Source: Beijerinckiaceae bacterium
GTDB taxonomy: Bacteria; Pseudomonadota; Alphaproteobacteria; Rhizobiales; Beijerinckiaceae
Assembly: GCA_947380915.1 (NCBI GenBank)
Contig: CANCSY010000113.1
Span: forward strand, 1-9,325
Direction: 5' to 3'
Length of the DNA stretch: 9,325 nt
Of the stretch, positions 1 through 7,691 are shown one piece after another. Within the stretch, counting starts at the first letter, position 1, and every line of letters begins with the position of its first letter. The notes under the pieces were generated by a model, which was given only the letters and a program-made list of their open reading frames with translations, was not told where the DNA came from and did not search any database. The position numbers were made by a program, and so were the translations under genes.

Positions 1-1061
1 CGATGATTGGCCCGGCCGATACGTTGCAACAGGCGGCTTGCGCCCTTGGGCGCACCCACGTTCACCACAAGATCCACATCGCCCCAGTCGATGCCCAGAT
101 CCAGCGTCGAGGTGCAGACGACAGCCTTCAGCCGCCCTGCCGCCATGGCCTCCTCCACCCTGCGCCGCTGGCCCGCATCAAGGGAGCCGTGATGGAGCGC
201 GATGGGCAGGGCGTCTTCGTTCACATGCCAGAGCTGCTGAAAAACGGCTTCCGCCTGCGCGCGGGTGTTCACGAACACCAGCGTCATCCGCGACGCCTTG
301 ATGCGTTCATAAATCTCGCCAATGGCGTGGCTGGCGCCGTGGCCCGACCAGGGCAGGCGCTCGCGGGTGTCGAGCATGGCGAGCGCGGGGGGCGCGCCGG
401 GGGCGGCCACCACCAGCTCGGCCATCTCGCCTGCGCCCCGCTGGGGCACGAGCCAGCGGCGCAGCTCATCGGGATCACGCACGGTGGCCGACAGGCCCAC
501 CATCGACATCTGCGGCGCCAAGGTGCGCAGCCGCGCCAGCCCCAGCGACAAGAGATCGCCCCGCTTGGAGGTGACGACCGCGTGCAACTCGTCCAGCACC
601 ACCCGCCGCAGGGTGGCGAAGAGATGCTCCCCATCGGCGCTCGCCAGCAAAAGCGCCAGCTGCTCGGGCGTGGTGAGCAGGATCTGCGGGGGATCGCGCC
701 TCTGGCGCTGGCGCTTGGAGGCGGAGGTGTCGCCGGTGCGCGTCTCCACCCGCACCCGCAGGCCCATTTCCGCAATGGGCGTCTCCAGATTGCGGGCGAC
801 ATCGACGGCCAGCGCCTTCAGGGGCGAGATGTAGAGCGTATGCAGGCCCTGGCCCTTCGAGCCCGCGCCCGAGGCCAATTCGATCAGGCTGGGCAGGAAG
901 CCCGCCAGGGTCTTGCCCCCGCCCGTGGGAGCGATGAGCAGCGCGCTGCGCCCCTTTTGCGCCAGTTTCAGCAAGGCGAGTTGGTGCGCGCGCGCAGCCC
1001 AGCCGCGCGCGGCGAACCAGGAGGCGAAGGGAGCGGGGAGGATATCGGGTTGGCGCGTCAC
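1..1061 (-). CDS. Ligase-associated DEXH-box DNA helicase (Lhr-like), N-terminal part
   Basis: This is an ATP-dependent superfamily 2 helicase of the Lhr-related group found beside bacterial ATP-dependent DNA ligases, with a presumed role in DNA repair. It was read directly from the minus strand, where one open frame gives 353 codons before running off the left edge. Visible motifs are Walker A APTGGGKT (residues 44-51), TTPEQL (130-135), the DELH box (157-160), SAT (191-193), and in the second RecA domain TSTLDLGIDWG (317-327) and QRIGRANH (346-353). The start is a GTG at 1061-1059. An in-frame TAA lies four codons upstream (1073-1071) with no other usual start between, so GTG is well supported, although no clear Shine-Dalgarno is seen. 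Full-length relatives have about 800 residues, so more than half is missing, including the Lhr-specific C-terminal part. The gene is divergent from the oxidoreductase at 1154. Identity is confident; the ligase association is inferred from family resemblance only. Confidence 0.93.
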   Translation of the reverse strand, partial: MTRQPDILPAPFASWFAARGWAARAHQLALLKLAQKGRSALLIAPTGGGKTLAGFLPSLIELASGAGSKGQGLHTLYISPLKALAVDVARNLETPIAEMGLRVRVETRTGDTSASKRQRQRRDPPQILLTTPEQLALLLASADGEHLFATLRRVVLDELHAVVTSKRGDLLSLGLARLRTLAPQMSMVGLSATVRDPDELRRWLVPQRGAGEMAELVVAAPGAPPALAMLDTRERLPWSGHGASHAIGEIYERIKASRMTLVFVNTRAQAEAVFQQLWHVNEDALPIALHHGSLDAGQRRRVEEAMAAGRLKAVVCTSTLDLGIDWGDVDLVVNVGAPKGASRLLQRIGRANH

Positions 1062-1137
1062 GGCGTCACTTTAGGACGCGGGGGCTTGCGGAGCCAGTCG
1101 CCCTTTTGCTTCGCCGCCAAACCGGGTAGCCTTGTGC

Positions 1138-1152
1138 AAAAGGGAGCCTTTT
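1138..1152 (+). promoter_or_regulatory. Inverted repeat overlapping the ribosome-binding site of the OYE gene
   Basis: AAAAGG (1138-1143), a 3-nt GAG spacer and CCTTTT (1147-1152) form a perfect 6-bp inverted repeat directly before the ATG at 1154. The Shine-Dalgarno GGGAG (1142-1146) sits in the 3' end of the left arm and the loop. If the hairpin forms in the mRNA it would partly mask the site. The arms are short and A/U-rich, so stability is doubtful and the repeat may be chance. No convincing -35/-10 pair was found in the 92-bp helicase/OYE gap (1062-1153). Confidence 0.35.
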
Positions 1153-1153
1153 C

Positions 1154-2263
1154 ATGTCCGTTCTGTTCTCACCCCTCGATATTGGCCCGGTGCGCGCGCC
1201 CAACCGCTTGGCCATCGCGCCCATGTGCCAATATTCGGCCAATGACGGCTGCGCCAGCGACTGGCACCTGCACCAGATCATGAGCTACGCCATGTCAGGC
1301 GCTGGCGTGGTGACGCTGGAGGCCACCGGCGTGACGCGCGAGGGGCGCATTTCTCTGGGCTGCCTCGGACTCTATTCGGACGAATGCGAATATGCGCTGG
1401 CCCGTGTGCTGCAAGCTGCACGCGCGGTTGCGATGAAGGACACAAAATTTTCGATCCAGCTCTGTCACGCCGGCCGCAAGGGCTCGACCCACAAGAACTG
1501 GGATGGCGGCGCGCCCTTGCAGGCCCATGAGAGCGCCTGGCGCACCAGCGCCCCCTCCGCCCTGCCCTATGGCGACAACTGGCATGTACCCGACGAAATG
1601 AGCGCGCAGGACATCGAGCGCGCCATCGCGGCCTATGGGCAGGCGGCGGCGCGGGCAGCCCGCATCGGCTTCGACATGGTGGAGCTGCATGCGGCCCATG
1701 GCTATCTGATCCACCAGTTCCACAGCCCCATCTCCAACAAGCGCACGGACGCCTGGGGCGGCGATGCGCAAAAGCGCCTGCGCTTTCCCATGGCGGTCGC
1801 GGAGGCGGTGCGGGCGGCGACGCCAGCCCATATGGCCGTTGGCGCGCGCATCACCGGCACGGATTTTCTCGAAGGCGGCCTCACCGTGGAGGATGGAGTG
1901 GAGATGGCGCGCGGCTTCAAGGCGCGGGGCCTTGATTATGTCTGCGTCAGCTCGGGCAATATCATCGCGGGCGGACGCCCGGCGAGCGGGCCGGGCTTCA
2001 ATGTGCCCAACGCCGCGAAGGTGCGGGCCGAGGCGGGCATCGTGACGCGCACGGCGGGCTTCATCGCCGACGCCAGACAGGCAGAAGAGATCGTGGCCGA
2101 GCGCGGCGTCGATCAGGTGGCGCTGGCGCGCGCCTTCCTCGATGATCCCCGCTGGGGCTGGCATGCGGCGGAAAAGCTCGGCGTGACCCTGCAACTGCCC
2201 AGACAGTTCAACCGCGTGGCGCCAAAGGTCTGGCCCGGCGTAAAGATCGCGCGGCCTGCCTGA
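1154..2263 (+). CDS. Old yellow enzyme-type NADH:flavin oxidoreductase (XenA/YqjM class)
   Basis: A complete 369-residue FMN-dependent ene-reductase, cytoplasmic, with no signal peptide. This family reduces activated C=C bonds of enones, and sometimes nitro compounds or nitrate esters, using NAD(P)H. The TIM-barrel landmarks are in order: APMCQYS with Cys25, the redox-tuning cysteine of the XenA/YqjM class; QLCHAGRKGS (102-111); the substrate-binding pair His179/His182 in ELHAAHGYLIHQF; the signature SPISNKRTDAWGG (191-203); Arg232 in GARITGTDF, for FMN; and LARAF near the C-terminus, the phosphate-site region. The ATG at 1154 has a GGGAG Shine-Dalgarno at 1142-1146. That site lies inside a small inverted repeat, annotated separately. 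The gene converges on the hybrid kinase with 6 bp between stops and is not part of the right-hand catabolic operon. Class assignment is strong; the physiological substrate is unknown. Confidence 0.95.
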   Translation: MSVLFSPLDIGPVRAPNRLAIAPMCQYSANDGCASDWHLHQIMSYAMSGAGVVTLEATGVTREGRISLGCLGLYSDECEYALARVLQAARAVAMKDTKFSIQLCHAGRKGSTHKNWDGGAPLQAHESAWRTSAPSALPYGDNWHVPDEMSAQDIERAIAAYGQAAARAARIGFDMVELHAAHGYLIHQFHSPISNKRTDAWGGDAQKRLRFPMAVAEAVRAATPAHMAVGARITGTDFLEGGLTVEDGVEMARGFKARGLDYVCVSSGNIIAGGRPASGPGFNVPNAAKVRAEAGIVTRTAGFIADARQAEEIVAERGVDQVALARAFLDDPRWGWHAAEKLGVTLQLPRQFNRVAPKVWPGVKIARPA

Positions 2264-2269
2264 AGGGTC

Positions 2270-5200
2270 TTACTCGGCGGCGCCGCGCGTCACGCGCCAT
2301 TGCGACAGCAAGGCGCGCAGGGCGGCGGGCCGCAGCGGCTTGTTGAGCACCCGGATATCATGGCTTGCAGCGAGATCGCGCACTTCGGGCGAGCGGTCGG
2401 CGGTCGCGAGAATGGCGGGAATTTCGTTTCCATAGGCCTCGCGCAAGGCGCTGATGGTCGAGACGCCGTCGCTGTCATCGAGGTGGTAATCGGCGATGAT
2501 CACACCGGGCTTGAGCCCGCGCGCCTCCAAAGCCGCCTTCGCCTCGGCGAGGTCGGCCCCGATGGCGACGGTGCAACCCCAGCCCATGAGAAGATGGTTC
2601 ATGCCCGCCAGAATGCGCGGCTCGTTGTCGATGGCCAGAACCGTGAGCCCCGAGAGCGGGGCGGGCGGCGCGGGCGAGGCTTCCTCCACGCTTTGGACGG
2701 CGGCCACATCGGCGAGGGATAAAGGGACCACGACGGAAAACAGCGAACCGACGCCGGGCTTGGAGCGCACATGGATCCTGTGATCCAGAACCCGGCTGAT
2801 GCGCTCAACAATGGAGAGACCCAATCCCAGCCCCCGAGCTGTTTTGGCCGCTGCGGCAAGACGTTCGAATTCGCGGAAGATGGCCTTTTGCTGCGACTCG
2901 GGAATCCCCAGACCCGTATCGAGCACCTGCACCTCGATCATGTCCGCGCGCCTGCGCACTCCCACCAGCACGCGGCCCTTCACCGTATATTTGATCGCGT
3001 TCGAAATCAGGTTTTGCAGCAGACGGCGCAACAGGCGACGGTCCGAGCGAACGTTCAGCGAACAAGGGATGAAATCAACCCGCAGCCCCTGCTCACGGGC
3101 CAGCGGCGCGAGTTCAATCTTCAACTGGCCGAGAATGTCGTCGATGCGGAACACCGAAAGTTCGGGCTTCATGGCGCCGGCATCCAGCCGCGAAATATCA
3201 AGCAGCGCGGTGAGGATTTCCTCCACCGCCTCCAGCGAAGCGTCCATGTTGCGGACGAGTTCGGTTTCCTTGCCAACCGGGTCCTTGTCGATACGCTCCA
3301 CAAGGGTCGTGGCGTAGAGACGAGCGGCGTTGAGGGGTTGCAGGATGTCGTGGCTCGCCGCCGCAAGAAAGCGGGTCTTGGAAAGATTGGCGTCGTCCGC
3401 CTCGCTCTTGGCGCGCGCCAGTTCCGCATTCAGGCGCACCAGTTCCTCGGTGCGCTCGCGCACCCGCTGCTCCAATGTCTCATTGGTCGCGGCCAGCGCC
3501 TCTTCGGCCTCCACGGTTTCGGTGACGTCCGTATAGGTGGTGACGAGGCCGCCATCGGGCATGCGCGCCGTGCGGATCTCGATCACATTGTCACTGGGAA
3601 ACAGGCGCAGGCGAACTGGCTCGCTATCGTTGATGAGCGAGCGGATGCGGACGGCGACCTGATCCTCCACCTGCCCGGGGCCATAGATGCCCCGCCGCGC
3701 GTTGAACCGCAAGATTTCCTCAAGGCCCATGCCCGCAGTCAGGCCTTCGCCGGGAAATTCGAAAAGCTCCCGAAACTCGCGGTTCCAGCAGATGAGCCGC
3801 ATGTCCTTGTCGAAGACGGTGATGCCCTGACGCGCGAAGTCCAGCGCATGCTGCAGGAGGTCGCGGTTATATTGCAGGGCGGCCGAGGCGTCGTCGATGA
3901 GCTTCAACGCCGCCTGACGCGACACCGTGCGACGACGCAACAGCAAGGACAGCACAAGACGCGAGGAGGCCGCGCCGATGGCGGAGGCAAGTTGGTGTTC
4001 GGCGAAGCGCAGCAGATGAATGTCCGCCTCCGCCGAAGGGGCGACAGCCTCGCCGCGCGAGGCGAAGAAACGCTCGAACGCCAACTGCGCCTGCTCCGCG
4101 CCCAGATATCGCGCCACGGTGGCCTCCAGTTCGCCGGCCGTCGCGGATGTGCGCCAAAAGCGGAAGGCCTCGCTGATCGGCGGCCCGCCAGGTCCCACGA
4201 ACACATCCGCCTGCAACCGTTCGATGGCGGTGGCGCGGCGGGTGAGGGAAAAGCCCGTGAAGGCCAGAATATTGACGGTCAGGCTCAATAGCACCCCATG
4301 GACCAGGGGAGGCAGGCCAAGATCGAGAAGGGCCGTCGGACGCAGCCAGCCAAGGCCCAGCGGACCATATTCAACAAAGGCGGCGATCACGCTGGATGCT
4401 GACGCCAACGAGGGAAGCAGGAGCGTGTAGGCCCAGACCAGGGTGCCACAAATCAGGCCCGCCATGGCTCCTCGCGCAGTGGCGCGACTCCAGAACAGGC
4501 CGCCCAGAAAAGCTGGCGCGATCTGCGCTATGGCGGCGAAGGACAAGAGGCCGATGGAGGCCAGAGCGGCTTCGCTGGACGAACGGAAATAAAGGTAACC
4601 AAGACCCAGCATCACGACGATGGCCGCGCGGCGGATGAACAGCACCACGCTCCCCGTATCGCTCAGGTTCGCGATGGTTCCGCGCGCCTGCCCGCGCAGC
4701 AGCAGAGGCATGGCCAGATCGTTCGAGACCATTATGGAGAGCGCGACGCATTCCACGATGACCATGGCGGTCGCCGCCGACAGGCCCCCGAGCAAGGCGA
4801 TCAGCGCAATGACGGAAGCATGATCAGACAGTGGCAAGGCGAGCACCGTCATGTCCCGGTCGATCATTCCCTCGGGAAAGATGAGCAATCCGGCCACCGC
4901 CAGCGGAATGACGAAAATGTTGATGGCGACCAGATAGAGCGGAAACAGCCATGCGGCGGTGCGCACATCGCGTTCGTCACGGTTCTCCACCACCGCCACA
5001 TGGAACTGGCGCGGCAGGAGCAGAATGGCGCAGGCGGACAATAGCGTGTTGGTGATCCAGGTCGCCCCATCGAACGGCGCGGCCAGCATCTTGCGCACAC
5101 TTTCGCTCGAGGCCGCCTGAAAGGTGAGATCGCCCACCCCATCGAAAACCCACCAGGTCACATAGAAGCCGACGCAGACAAAGGCGACAAGCTTGACCAT

Positions 5201-5806
5201 GCTCTCCGCCGAAATGGCGGTCATTAGGCCATCATTGTGTTCGGTGGCCGTGATCTGGCGGGTGCCAAAGACCATGGCGAAACCGGCGAGCACGATGGCG
5301 ACGCCAATCGACACATTCGAGCCGGAGGACGAAAGGACAATGGCGCGCCCGGCATCGAGGGAGTCGAGCACCGTGGCAAGCGAGCTGGAAATGGCCTTGA
5401 GTTGCAGCGCGATATAGGGCACCGCGCCGATTACCGCGATGATGGCGACCAGCGCCGCCACCTGCTCGGACTTGCCGTAGCGGGCGGCGATGAAATCGGC
5501 GACGGAGGTGATGTTCTGCGCCTTGGCGAGCCGCACGATGCGCAGCAACAGGGGATAACCAAAGGCGAAGACGAGAATGGGGCCAAGATAGATCGGCAGG
5601 AAATCCAGCCCCCTGTAGGAGGCCAGCCCCACCGAGCCGAAGAAGGTCCACGAGGTGCAATAGACGCCCAGCGCCATGGCGTAAATGAAGGGGCGTGCGC
5701 GCCCGGCGATGATCCGCCGCCCCTGCGTCTCGCCAAAATGGGCGACGGCGAACAGGGCGCAGATATAGATCAAGGCGGTCAGCACCGCAGCCCATCCGGC
5801 GATCAT
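2270..5806 (-). CDS. SLC5-fused PAS hybrid sensor histidine kinase/response regulator (CbrA/CrbS/MxtR-like)
   Basis: A membrane sensor of 1178 residues that couples a sodium:solute-symporter domain to a phosphorelay. Residues 1-525 hold about 13 hydrophobic helices of SLC5/PutP type, with YCTSWTFFGSVG (49-60) and SVADFIAARYGKSEQ (101-115). Residues 525-625 form a STAC-like linker, about 650-765 a PAS domain, and 764-810 a coiled coil. The kinase has its H-box at AAASHDILQPLNAARL (His819), N-box at QNLISNAIKY (Asn936), DTGLGIP (963-969) and GLGLGLS (992-998). A receiver (1053-1170) has Asp1060, phospho-acceptor Asp1106 and Lys1156, so all key residues are present. The frame stays open 66 codons further upstream, but those codons overlap the decarboxylase gene and lack transporter sequence. 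The ATG at 5806 follows a strong GAGGGAGG and starts with a hydrophobic helix. Relatives CbrA and CrbS/MxtR control carbon-source use, including acetate. No cognate response regulator is in view. The ligand is unknown. Confidence 0.93.
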   Translation of the reverse strand: MIAGWAAVLTALIYICALFAVAHFGETQGRRIIAGRARPFIYAMALGVYCTSWTFFGSVGLASYRGLDFLPIYLGPILVFAFGYPLLLRIVRLAKAQNITSVADFIAARYGKSEQVAALVAIIAVIGAVPYIALQLKAISSSLATVLDSLDAGRAIVLSSSGSNVSIGVAIVLAGFAMVFGTRQITATEHNDGLMTAISAESMVKLVAFVCVGFYVTWWVFDGVGDLTFQAASSESVRKMLAAPFDGATWITNTLLSACAILLLPRQFHVAVVENRDERDVRTAAWLFPLYLVAINIFVIPLAVAGLLIFPEGMIDRDMTVLALPLSDHASVIALIALLGGLSAATAMVIVECVALSIMVSNDLAMPLLLRGQARGTIANLSDTGSVVLFIRRAAIVVMLGLGYLYFRSSSEAALASIGLLSFAAIAQIAPAFLGGLFWSRATARGAMAGLICGTLVWAYTLLLPSLASASSVIAAFVEYGPLGLGWLRPTALLDLGLPPLVHGVLLSLTVNILAFTGFSLTRRATAIERLQADVFVGPGGPPISEAFRFWRTSATAGELEATVARYLGAEQAQLAFERFFASRGEAVAPSAEADIHLLRFAEHQLASAIGAASSRLVLSLLLRRRTVSRQAALKLIDDASAALQYNRDLLQHALDFARQGITVFDKDMRLICWNREFRELFEFPGEGLTAGMGLEEILRFNARRGIYGPGQVEDQVAVRIRSLINDSEPVRLRLFPSDNVIEIRTARMPDGGLVTTYTDVTETVEAEEALAATNETLEQRVRERTEELVRLNAELARAKSEADDANLSKTRFLAAASHDILQPLNAARLYATTLVERIDKDPVGKETELVRNMDASLEAVEEILTALLDISRLDAGAMKPELSVFRIDDILGQLKIELAPLAREQGLRVDFIPCSLNVRSDRRLLRRLLQNLISNAIKYTVKGRVLVGVRRRADMIEVQVLDTGLGIPESQQKAIFREFERLAAAAKTARGLGLGLSIVERISRVLDHRIHVRSKPGVGSLFSVVVPLSLADVAAVQSVEEASPAPPAPLSGLTVLAIDNEPRILAGMNHLLMGWGCTVAIGADLAEAKAALEARGLKPGVIIADYHLDDSDGVSTISALREAYGNEIPAILATADRSPEVRDLAASHDIRVLNKPLRPAALRALLSQWRVTRGAAE

Positions 5807-5810
5807 CGGG

Positions 5811-5818
5811 CCTCCCTC
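5811..5818 (-). promoter_or_regulatory. Shine-Dalgarno that decides the hybrid kinase start
   Basis: On the minus strand GAGGGAGG precedes the ATG at 5806-5804 by four bases (seven if GAGGG is the core). It supports this start over the longer open frame beginning at 6004, whose first 66 codons would overlap the 3' end of the decarboxylase-like gene. Confidence 0.7.
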
Positions 5819-5828
5819 AGGATCGAGC

Positions 5829-5855
5829 GACGGTCGGGGCGTATCCCCGACCGTC
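5829..5855 (-). terminator. Perfect 11-bp hairpin between decarboxylase and hybrid kinase genes
   Basis: The arms GACGGTCGGGG (5829-5839) and CCCCGACCGTC (5845-5855) are exactly complementary around a 5-nt loop (5840-5844). The hairpin begins 10 bases after the decarboxylase stop codon, as expected for a terminator or an mRNA-stabilising 3' structure. There is no T-run after it on either strand, so it is not a classical Rho-independent terminator. It probably marks the 3' end of the catabolic operon or attenuates read-through into the kinase, which starts only 23 bases later. The structure is seen directly; the function is inferred. Confidence 0.5.
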
Positions 5856-5865
5856 AGTGTTCGTC

Positions 5866-6852
5866 TCAGATCTTGAAGGACTCGTGCGTCTCCGGCGCAA
5901 ACAGCTCTTCCGGCTTGAGCAGACGCTTGGAGAGGCCACATTCGAAATGGTACTTGAGGAAGGTGGAGAGCACCTTCTCGTTGTCCTGCAGGCCATAGGC
6001 CCAATAGTTCGTTCCCATTTCCTTGATGGTCTGGTCCACTTCCCAGTTCAGGAAGGGCAGCATGGCCTTCAGCACGGCGGTCTCGCGCAGGTCGGCATAG
6101 GTCTTCTTCTGCGCTTCCACGAAGGCCTTGTAGAGCGACTGGGCGACCCAGCGGTTCTGCTCATAGACATCGCGGCGGATGGCGATCGTGTGCATGATCG
6201 GGAAAATGCCGGTCTTGCGGAAATAGTCCCGCTCCACATCCCCGTAATTCTCGAACAGGCGCACCACATTCTTGCCGTCATAGGTCGAGGGGGCGCGGGC
6301 GGTGTGCAGGGCGTCGATCTCGCCATCGCGCAACATCTGCGAGAGGGTCTTGTCGTCGGCGATGGCTTGGACCTTGATATTCGCGGGCAGGTCCAGCGCC
6401 AGCTTCTCGGGACGTCCGGGCTCTTCCTCGCCGCCTGTGTAATAGGTCACGCTGTCGACCGGCACGCCATAGTGCTCGGAGAGCGTGCCGCGAATCCACA
6501 CGGGCGCGGTCATCTGGAACTCCGGCACGCCGATCTTCTTGCCGATGAGGTCCTTGGGGGTGCGAATGCCGGACTTGGCGTTCACATAGATGCAGGAGTG
6601 ACGGAAGAAGCGCGAGGGGAAGATCGGGATCGCCACGAAGCGGCGCGGCTCGCGGAACAGCGAGACCGTGTAGGACGAGAGCGACATCTCCGCGAGGTCG
6701 AACTCCTGATGGCGCAGCATGCGGAAGAAGGTCTCCTCCACCGGCAGGTCATGGTAATTGATGTCGATGCCATCGGGCTGGACGGAGCCATCCTGAATGG
6801 CGCGCGTACGATCGTAGTTCCAGCAGGCGAGCGTCAGATTGAGTTTCGACAT
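5866..6852 (-). CDS. 4,5-dihydroxyphthalate decarboxylase-like protein (PBP2 fold)
   Basis: A complete 328-residue protein resembling 4,5-dihydroxyphthalate decarboxylases (Pht5/OphC type), which convert 4,5-dihydroxyphthalate to protocatechuate in phthalate degradation. These enzymes share the type-2 periplasmic-binding-protein fold. Recognised family features are WNYDRTRAIQDG near the start (11-22), FPSRFFRHSCIYVN (78-91), IGKKIGVPEFQMTAPVW (103-119), NYWAYGL (272-278) and the C-terminal LFAPETHESFKI. There is no signal peptide, lipobox or membrane segment, which favours a cytoplasmic enzyme over a transport receptor. The start has a strong GGGGAGGGG just upstream. It is the last gene of the operon, 47 bp after the IclR gene, and is followed by an 11-bp hairpin. 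The Rieske ferredoxin and divergent phthalate-dioxygenase-like oxygenase support a decarboxylation step in aromatic-acid catabolism. The family includes many members of unproven activity, so the exact substrate is an inference. Confidence 0.85.
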   Translation of the reverse strand: MSKLNLTLACWNYDRTRAIQDGSVQPDGIDINYHDLPVEETFFRMLRHQEFDLAEMSLSSYTVSLFREPRRFVAIPIFPSRFFRHSCIYVNAKSGIRTPKDLIGKKIGVPEFQMTAPVWIRGTLSEHYGVPVDSVTYYTGGEEEPGRPEKLALDLPANIKVQAIADDKTLSQMLRDGEIDALHTARAPSTYDGKNVVRLFENYGDVERDYFRKTGIFPIMHTIAIRRDVYEQNRWVAQSLYKAFVEAQKKTYADLRETAVLKAMLPFLNWEVDQTIKEMGTNYWAYGLQDNEKVLSTFLKYHFECGLSKRLLKPEELFAPETHESFKI

Positions 6853-6899
6853 GGATCCCCTCCCCGGGGTCTGGTTTGCAAGGGCGGATCGCGCCCGGC

Positions 6900-7691
6900 T
6901 CAGTAGGAAGCCCGGGCTTTATACCCGAGCCGGATGGAAATGACATTGGCCGTCTCGACCACCAGCGGCGCATAACGCGCCAGCGTCTCGTTGGACAGGC
7001 GTTGCAGCGGTCCCGCCATGCCCACGGCGCCCACCACAAGGCCGCTGGAGTCGCGGATGGGCGCAGCGATGGAACGCATGCCCATTTCGCTTTGCTCGTC
7101 CTCGCGCGCATATCCAAGCTGGCGCACCTCCTCCAGCGCCGCCCGCAAGGCGTCAGGCGCCGTCTCGGTCCTGGGGGTGCGCGGACGAAAGCCCTCGCGC
7201 AGCATGGGCTCGACGACCTCGGGCGGATGGAAGGCGAGGATCGCCCTGCCCTCTGCGGTGCATAGCGCCGGTCGGCGGGCGCCCAGATTGGCGCGCATGC
7301 GGATCGCCTGGGTGCTCTCGAGATCATAGACATACATGATCTCGGACTGGTCCAGCACCGCCAGATGCACGGTCTCGTTGGTCGCCTCGCGCAGGTCGAA
7401 AATATAGGGACGACCTTCGTTCGACAGATCCATGCGCTGGCGCACCAGCGCGCCCAAAGCGAAGAGCGCGATGCCCAGCCGGTATTTCTCGGTCTCGGGA
7501 TTCTGCTCCAGCATACCTTCGGCCACCAGCGTCGAGGCGAGCCTGTAGACCGTGCTCTTGGCGACCCCAAGGCGCCGCGACAGGCTCGTGACGCCAATCT
7601 CCGCCTCGCCCTCGGAGAACATCTTCAAGAGCCGCACGGCGGTGGTGACGGACGAGAGGCGGGAGGTCGTGCGTTCGCCCGTAGCTGTCAT
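6900..7691 (-). CDS. IclR-family transcriptional regulator
   Basis: A complete 263-residue regulator. The N-terminal winged helix-turn-helix spans about residues 13-75, with SSVTTAVRLLKMF (13-25) and recognition helix AKSTVYRLASTLV (44-56) followed by the wing EKYRLG. The C-terminal effector-binding domain (about 80-258) carries PALCTAEGRAILAF (141-154), the SEMGMRSIAAPI stretch (201-212) and GLVVGAVGMAGP (217-228), all typical of IclR proteins. Its ATG overlaps the TGA of the upstream GTPase gene (ATGA, 7691-7688) and has a strong GGGGAGGGG site inside the end of that gene, so the two are probably translationally coupled. Regulators of this family often control aromatic-acid pathways as repressors or activators. 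Its place inside the operon suggests autoregulation, probably through the palindrome at 9031-9049. The effector is unknown. Confidence 0.95.
   Translation of the reverse strand: MTATGERTTSRLSSVTTAVRLLKMFSEGEAEIGVTSLSRRLGVAKSTVYRLASTLVAEGMLEQNPETEKYRLGIALFALGALVRQRMDLSNEGRPYIFDLREATNETVHLAVLDQSEIMYVYDLESTQAIRMRANLGARRPALCTAEGRAILAFHPPEVVEPMLREGFRPRTPRTETAPDALRAALEEVRQLGYAREDEQSEMGMRSIAAPIRDSSGLVVGAVGMAGPLQRLSNETLARYAPLVVETANVISIRLGYKARASY

Noticed and set aside
3..1283. Long plus-strand open frame of 426 codons
   Set aside because: It is antisense to the helicase, whose minus-strand frame carries every expected SF2 motif. The plus-strand product is Gly/Arg/Gln-rich with no recognisable domain and runs into the OYE gene.
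2264..2297. Search for a bidirectional terminator between the convergent OYE and kinase genes
   Set aside because: Only 6 bp separate the stops. The nearest inverted repeat (GCGCG/CGCGC at 2285-2297) is inside kinase coding sequence and too short to claim.
2771..4291. Plus-strand open frame of 506 codons inside the hybrid kinase gene
   Set aside because: It is a high-GC shadow of the kinase coding strand. The minus frame contains the H-box, N-box and PAS, while the plus product resembles no family.
5807..6004. Upstream extension of the hybrid kinase by 66 codons
   Set aside because: It overlaps the decarboxylase 3' end and the hairpin and has no transporter character. A strong Shine-Dalgarno precedes the ATG at 5806.
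6882..6896. Weak hairpin GGGCG/CGCCC between the IclR and decarboxylase genes
   Set aside because: It has only 5 bp of pure G/C in a GC-rich genome, is not followed by a T-run, and a strong ribosome-binding site follows. Probably chance.
5857..6906. Plus-strand open frame of 349 codons across the decarboxylase gene
   Set aside because: It mirrors the real minus-strand gene almost end to end. No ribosome-binding site or domain was found.
6749..7597. 282-codon minus-strand frame overlapping the IclR gene
   Set aside because: It is an out-of-frame, Arg/Ser/Pro/Trp-rich product. The neighbouring frame encodes a textbook IclR protein.
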